A DNA stretch of 64,000 nucleotides from Lanius collurio (Eukaryota; Chordata; Aves; Passeriformes; Laniidae), in contig JACBWW010000068.1 in the NCBI GenBank assembly GCA_020086605.1, positions 2,041,982-2,105,981 of the forward strand, written 5' to 3'. The notes beneath the pieces were generated by a model. The model was not told where the DNA came from, did no database searches, and saw nothing but the letters and a program-made list of their open reading frames with translations. Each line of letters opens with the position of its first letter. Position 1 is the first letter of the stretch. Shown piece by piece: positions 60,204 to 64,000 of this stretch. Position numbers and translations under genes: made by a program.

Positions 60204-61030
60204 TGCAGGAACTCAGCACTTCTGTTCAACGAATCAATGTGATTACTCAGAAGCTTCTTATTGTTTAAAATGTGCATCACCTCTTTGGGCATCATGCAGG
60301 AACTCACACATCTTCTAATTTAATCAATAATAGCTACTTATCACCTCTTTTGTGTATTATGCTTACTTATCTTAGACTTACACATTATACTACTTTTAGA
60401 TACTTTTAACCTATTTAGTTCACTTACTTAACACAGCACTTCTACATTTTACACACTTATCCATAACACAGCACACACACATTTTGCAACTGCTGGGCAT
60501 GGGATCACACATTACTTGATTGGGCTCTTTACTTTGTCCAAGAGCTCCACACACACTTTTCAGATAATACAATTGGTTCCTAATCCAATGCAGCACACTC
60601 CTCTTTATCTATTCTTTGCTGTTTAGGTATTCAGCCTTTCAGCTTCTCCTTTCCCAATTCTAATTTAGCACAGTTTATCTCTCAGTACCTTTCAGTCCCT
60701 GAAGATCCAGATCCAGGCAGGCAGAGTCAAGATGATGGCAGCAACAAAACCCATCCAGTGATCAGCAGCCAAGTTAGTCCAGGAAATCCAAACAAGACAG
60801 CACAGAACAGAGAGCAGATACAAACACCTCTCACCCCCTCTGTTCTCTCTGACCCTTCTGGCTGGGCTTAAAACCCCTCCAGGGGCTGATTGGCTGCAGC
60901 TGAAGGTGGTAAGGCCAGGTGAAGCTGGAGAGGGGAATTGCAGCCTGGTCTCTCTCTGAGGGCTCCAATGGGAATAACTACAGATGGTTTGGCTGGGGCA
61001 CACCATCATGGTTCAAAACACCTTACAACA
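60204..61030 (-). mobile_element. Probable solo LTR of an endogenous retrovirus
   Basis: On the minus strand this 827-bp segment starts TGTTGTAAGGTG and ends TTCCTGCA, so it has TG...CA ends. It is bounded by CTCCTC on both sides (60198-60203 and 61031-61036), which looks like a 6-bp target duplication. Inside is a promoter-like arrangement on the minus strand: CAGCCAATCAGCCCCTGGAG (CCAAT box), then a TTTTAA TATA-like box about 25 bp downstream. No gag, pol or env frame adjoins it, so it is a solo LTR. The direct repeat is low in complexity, so the exact ends are less certain than the element itself. Orientation is the same as WNK2. Confidence 0.65.
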
Positions 61031-61036
61031 CTCCTC
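61031..61036. repeat. Putative 6-bp target-site duplication, right copy
   Basis: CTCCTC directly after the LTR end at 61030, matching 60198-60203. Confidence 0.55.
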
Positions 61037-64000
61037 CTTGTTTAGTTTGCTGGAAGCCAACTGAGGTACAATCCTTCAAGCCAACTTCATCCTCTAGCCT
61101 TCACAGCTCTCTTCTTTATAGCAACTTTTCCCTCCCTTGGCCTTTCTACAGAGTTATTAAAGACCTCGGTGTGTCAGGCTAACTGAGCTGAGGGCCAGCC
61201 TTGCTTTAGAAGCAAGGTTCTCCTTTCATTTACTCACTCTGGTGGCCCTTCATTATATGTTCTTCCTTTTTGAAGACAACTGTCAGGGCAGTCCCTGCAC
61301 CCAGACCCTGCTGCTCTCTCAGGTGCTTGATTTCTCTGTAGCAGAACAGGGACAGGTTTTGTTGACTGGCTGTTATTTGCAGTTATGCAGCATAAGCCCT
61401 ACACAATCTCAAACCAGTTCAACCCACTCTTTATGAAATAAATGCAAATAGAACTTGCCAATATCTCAGTTCAAAGATGAGCTGACTATTCAGTTTAGGT
61501 TGGCTCCTTACCAAACTAAACCAAACTTATGTTATCCATGTGGTGGTTGAAATAACAGTGCTCATAGGACTGGTCATATCAATGTCAATGCAAACCTTGT
61601 GACACTGAGTGTGTGACCAATGCCACGGGGTAGAGTAAGAGAATTGCAGCAAGTGGATCTGAAAGTCACTGGGAAATATCACCAGCCTGTTCCCTTGCTC
61701 CAAGATAGGAGTCATGATTTTTAAACTATTCCTGACAGACCTGCACACAGCTCCAGTGTGTGCCTAAGGAATAGTTGTCAATGCCTAACTGCTCTTAGTT
61801 AGAAAGGTCTCCCTGCTCTCTAACCTACATGTCTTTAGTTTAATTTTGAGCCCATTAATTATTTGCCTCTACCTGGTGGCCATTCACTCAATTTCTCCTT
61901 TCAGAAAGTATTTGTGGGTTTTTTTCAGATACTATTCTTCAAATGGACAAACCATCTCACTACCAGCCACGTACCTGAGATCTCTCTGTGCTGTCATAAC
62001 CACATGCTGGATTCTGAAGGACCAGTCCACTTCTTTCTTGAAGTGATATGCATTCAGTGGTTTGCACCAGACAACACGTGGCCAGCTACCCAAGGGAAGT
62101 GCCCAACATTTTGTACAATAAGGTTGGGGAACATCATTTGAGAGCAGAGGTTATGGTTCACAACTCCCCTACTGATACATATCCCAGCTTTTGGGAAGAG
62201 CAGAGCCCCAGCAGGTGTTCGACAGATTCTTAATCAAAAATAATCTGAAAAGCAGACATTGCATTGCAACACTCAGCACCAGCTGAGGTTAACATGAGTG
62301 CTCAGACTTCAAGCCACAGGTTTAGTTCACCTGTGGGACCAGGTGCACAATACAGCTCAAACTCATTTCCAGGTGCACTCACTCTGCCTTAGAACCACAG
62401 GACAAGGCACTCCAGTTAGAAGGAAAATGCAGGAAAGGCTACAGGCTCTGCAGCATTTGGGATATTAATCTTTCAACAGAAACAGCTTTTCAGAAAGGCC
62501 TGAGGAGGCTCATACATCCCAATTAGATACATCTCTCCTAAAGCAACACCTCAGAGGAGGTTCTGCATCCTCCTCTCCCAGCAACTGTGTTCACATCCAA
62601 GCCACCTGGGCCAGCCCACTCTGTGCATCTCTCCCCAGCCCCACTGCTCTATTCATGTGGTGCCTGTTGTCCCTGCCCACCACAGCAAGGCAGGTGGCCA
62701 GGCAGACGCAAAAGGTGCTGCTCAGAGCAGCAGCTGAAGGGCAGCACTGATCCTGCATCCCACCTGAAAGGCAGAGAAAGGGCAAGGACTTTCTCCGTGA
62801 TTCACTGCAAATGTAATGCAAAAGGAGAAAGAGTAATTCAGGCAAAATTCTACCCAGAGGGAAGAAATCCTCCAAGCACAATTTTACACTGAAGACTCAA
62901 GCCAGTTCGACTTAGGTGAAGGAAACAGGAGAGAATTCAGACATCTCAGGAGAGAGGGGAATAAGAAGGCATCCCTGCTCTGACTGAATGTTGCTGGCAG
63001 CTCCTGACCTGTGAGCTTTTCCCTTTCCACAATCATCCATCCCAATACACCAAACTCCTCCTTCCTCTCCTCCCTCAGTCATCCTGAGTCCCTAAGTCAC
63101 CCTTCTTGCGAGCATCCATTCATTTACCTTATCTTCCCTGGAAAAACACTTGGAGTGCCATCTCAATTTTCCGCTGCAGTGACATTACTTTATTCCTTAC
63201 CTCTCAGGAAAAAAAAAACCAAAACCAAACAGCCAATCAGTGCTACATGATTTCCAGCAGTAGCCAAATTCAACCTGACACCAGCTGGGTGTGTGTCAGG
63301 TCCCAGGCTACAGCAGAGCCCTAAGGATAACCTGCCCATGGCAAACCAGCCAGGCAGAAAGCCCTGTAGTGCCTGACAAGGCAGAGGCAGTGCACAGCTC
63401 ACTCATCTTAAGACCTCAGGTAACTCTTTCCTGCACTGCGCTTTCCCTCTGCTATGTCCAAAGAGTACTGAATATTATGCAAACACTCAGGATCAACAAA
63501 CCAGTGGGTGTCTGGGATAATCCCATTCCCTTTGCTCTGTGTGTTGGTGTGGAATGCCAAGCTCGCTGTTCTCAACCACTCACAGTTTCGCTGTCCTACA
63601 ATTCGCTGCAGACAACAGCTCTTGTTGTTCTTCATGCCCACATTATGTAACTGTGCCTTTGCATGTGGACAGAGCTCTCCACAATCAGCTGTAACTGCAT
63701 TTCCCCCATGCACGTTCACAGCAGTTTTGTGAGGAAGGAACATTAGGAAATCTCTCCTATGAATCATCCTCTTCCTCAACAGCACAGGCAACAGAGAATT
63801 AGCCTGTGCAGGAACAACTCGTGCATAGGAAGAAAAGGCCCTAATGGCAGCCTGACCTGCAGCCATGCTTTAAAAGAGGCTCTGTTAAAATTCCGTTTCC
63901 AAACAGGTCAAGTTATTCATGCAACAAGTTATGCAGGTAACAAGCCAGGCAAGAAGTGAGACAGGACAAGAGGAAACAGCCTAAGGTTGCATTAAGGGAG

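Larger units (their letters stand above)
43593..64000 (-). other. WNK2 intron 1 (partial; exon 1 outside window)
   Basis: 20.4 kb upstream of exon 2 without any recognisable coding exon. WNK exon 1 is large and would be obvious by its glycine-rich loop and WNK-specific lysine region; neither is present, so this is intron 1. It holds six CR1 fragments, a 59-bp minisatellite, an LTR, and A-runs near 45177-45196, 57343, 59159 and 59834. Several open frames of 70-150 codons match nothing I know. Confidence 0.82.

Noticed and set aside
1..64000. tRNA, rRNA, CRISPR arrays, bacterial promoters or operons.
   Set aside because: None seen; the window is an animal gene with introns and such features are not expected.

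Overview
This window is vertebrate nuclear DNA, almost certainly from a bird. It has one large intron-rich gene on the minus strand, AT-rich introns with GC-rich exons, and about 21 fragments of the avian CR1 LINE. Several CR1 fragments end in the typical ATTCTRTG-like tail. I see no bacterial-type operons, rRNA, tRNA or CRISPR.

Essentially the whole window is one gene, the WNK2 serine/threonine kinase (with-no-lysine kinase 2), read right to left. Exon 1 (N-terminus and the start of the kinase domain, including the WNK-specific catalytic lysine) lies beyond position 64000, and the last exons lie left of position 1. Between these limits I placed 22 exons with paired splice sites and one further candidate exon. 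Together they give 5,530 coding nucleotides (about 1,843 codons) in one continuous reading frame. Exon numbers below assume the first exon seen is exon 2.

Layout from right to left (5' to 3' of the gene): 64000-43593 is intron 1, with CR1 fragments, a 59-bp minisatellite (53299-53652) and an LTR with a 6-bp target duplication (60204-61030). Exons 2-6 (43592-28414) encode the rest of the kinase domain and the start of the first CCT-like domain. Exon 7 finishes that domain and carries the acidic [10 protein letters not shown] motif recognised by KLHL3/CUL3. Exons 8-12 (22609-13086) form a long Pro/Gln/Ala/Val-rich linker. Candidate exon 13 (10313-10264) supplies the phase needed between exons 12 and 14. 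Exons 14-16 (9637-8955) encode a basic stretch and the second CCT-like domain. Exons 17-19 carry an RxFx[V/I]-type motif and a 370-codon linker. Exons 20-21 are two small exons that together keep frame. Exons 22-23 carry the GRFSV docking motif, an acidic patch and the C-terminal coiled coil. Exon 24 is the last one in the window.

The WNK2 product is a chloride- and osmo-sensing kinase that activates SPAK/OSR1 and so controls cation-chloride cotransporters. The motifs here fit that role: an active HRDLKCDN loop, the WNK-type DLG motif, the activation-loop SFAKS site, SPAK/OSR1 docking motifs and a KLHL3 degron. I found no second protein-coding gene and no convincing undescribed system. The most notable points are a likely GC-AG intron inside the second CCT-like domain, a phase-defined missing exon, several symmetric cassette-like exons, the minisatellite, the LTR, and a bias of CR1 fragments toward the sense orientation of the gene.
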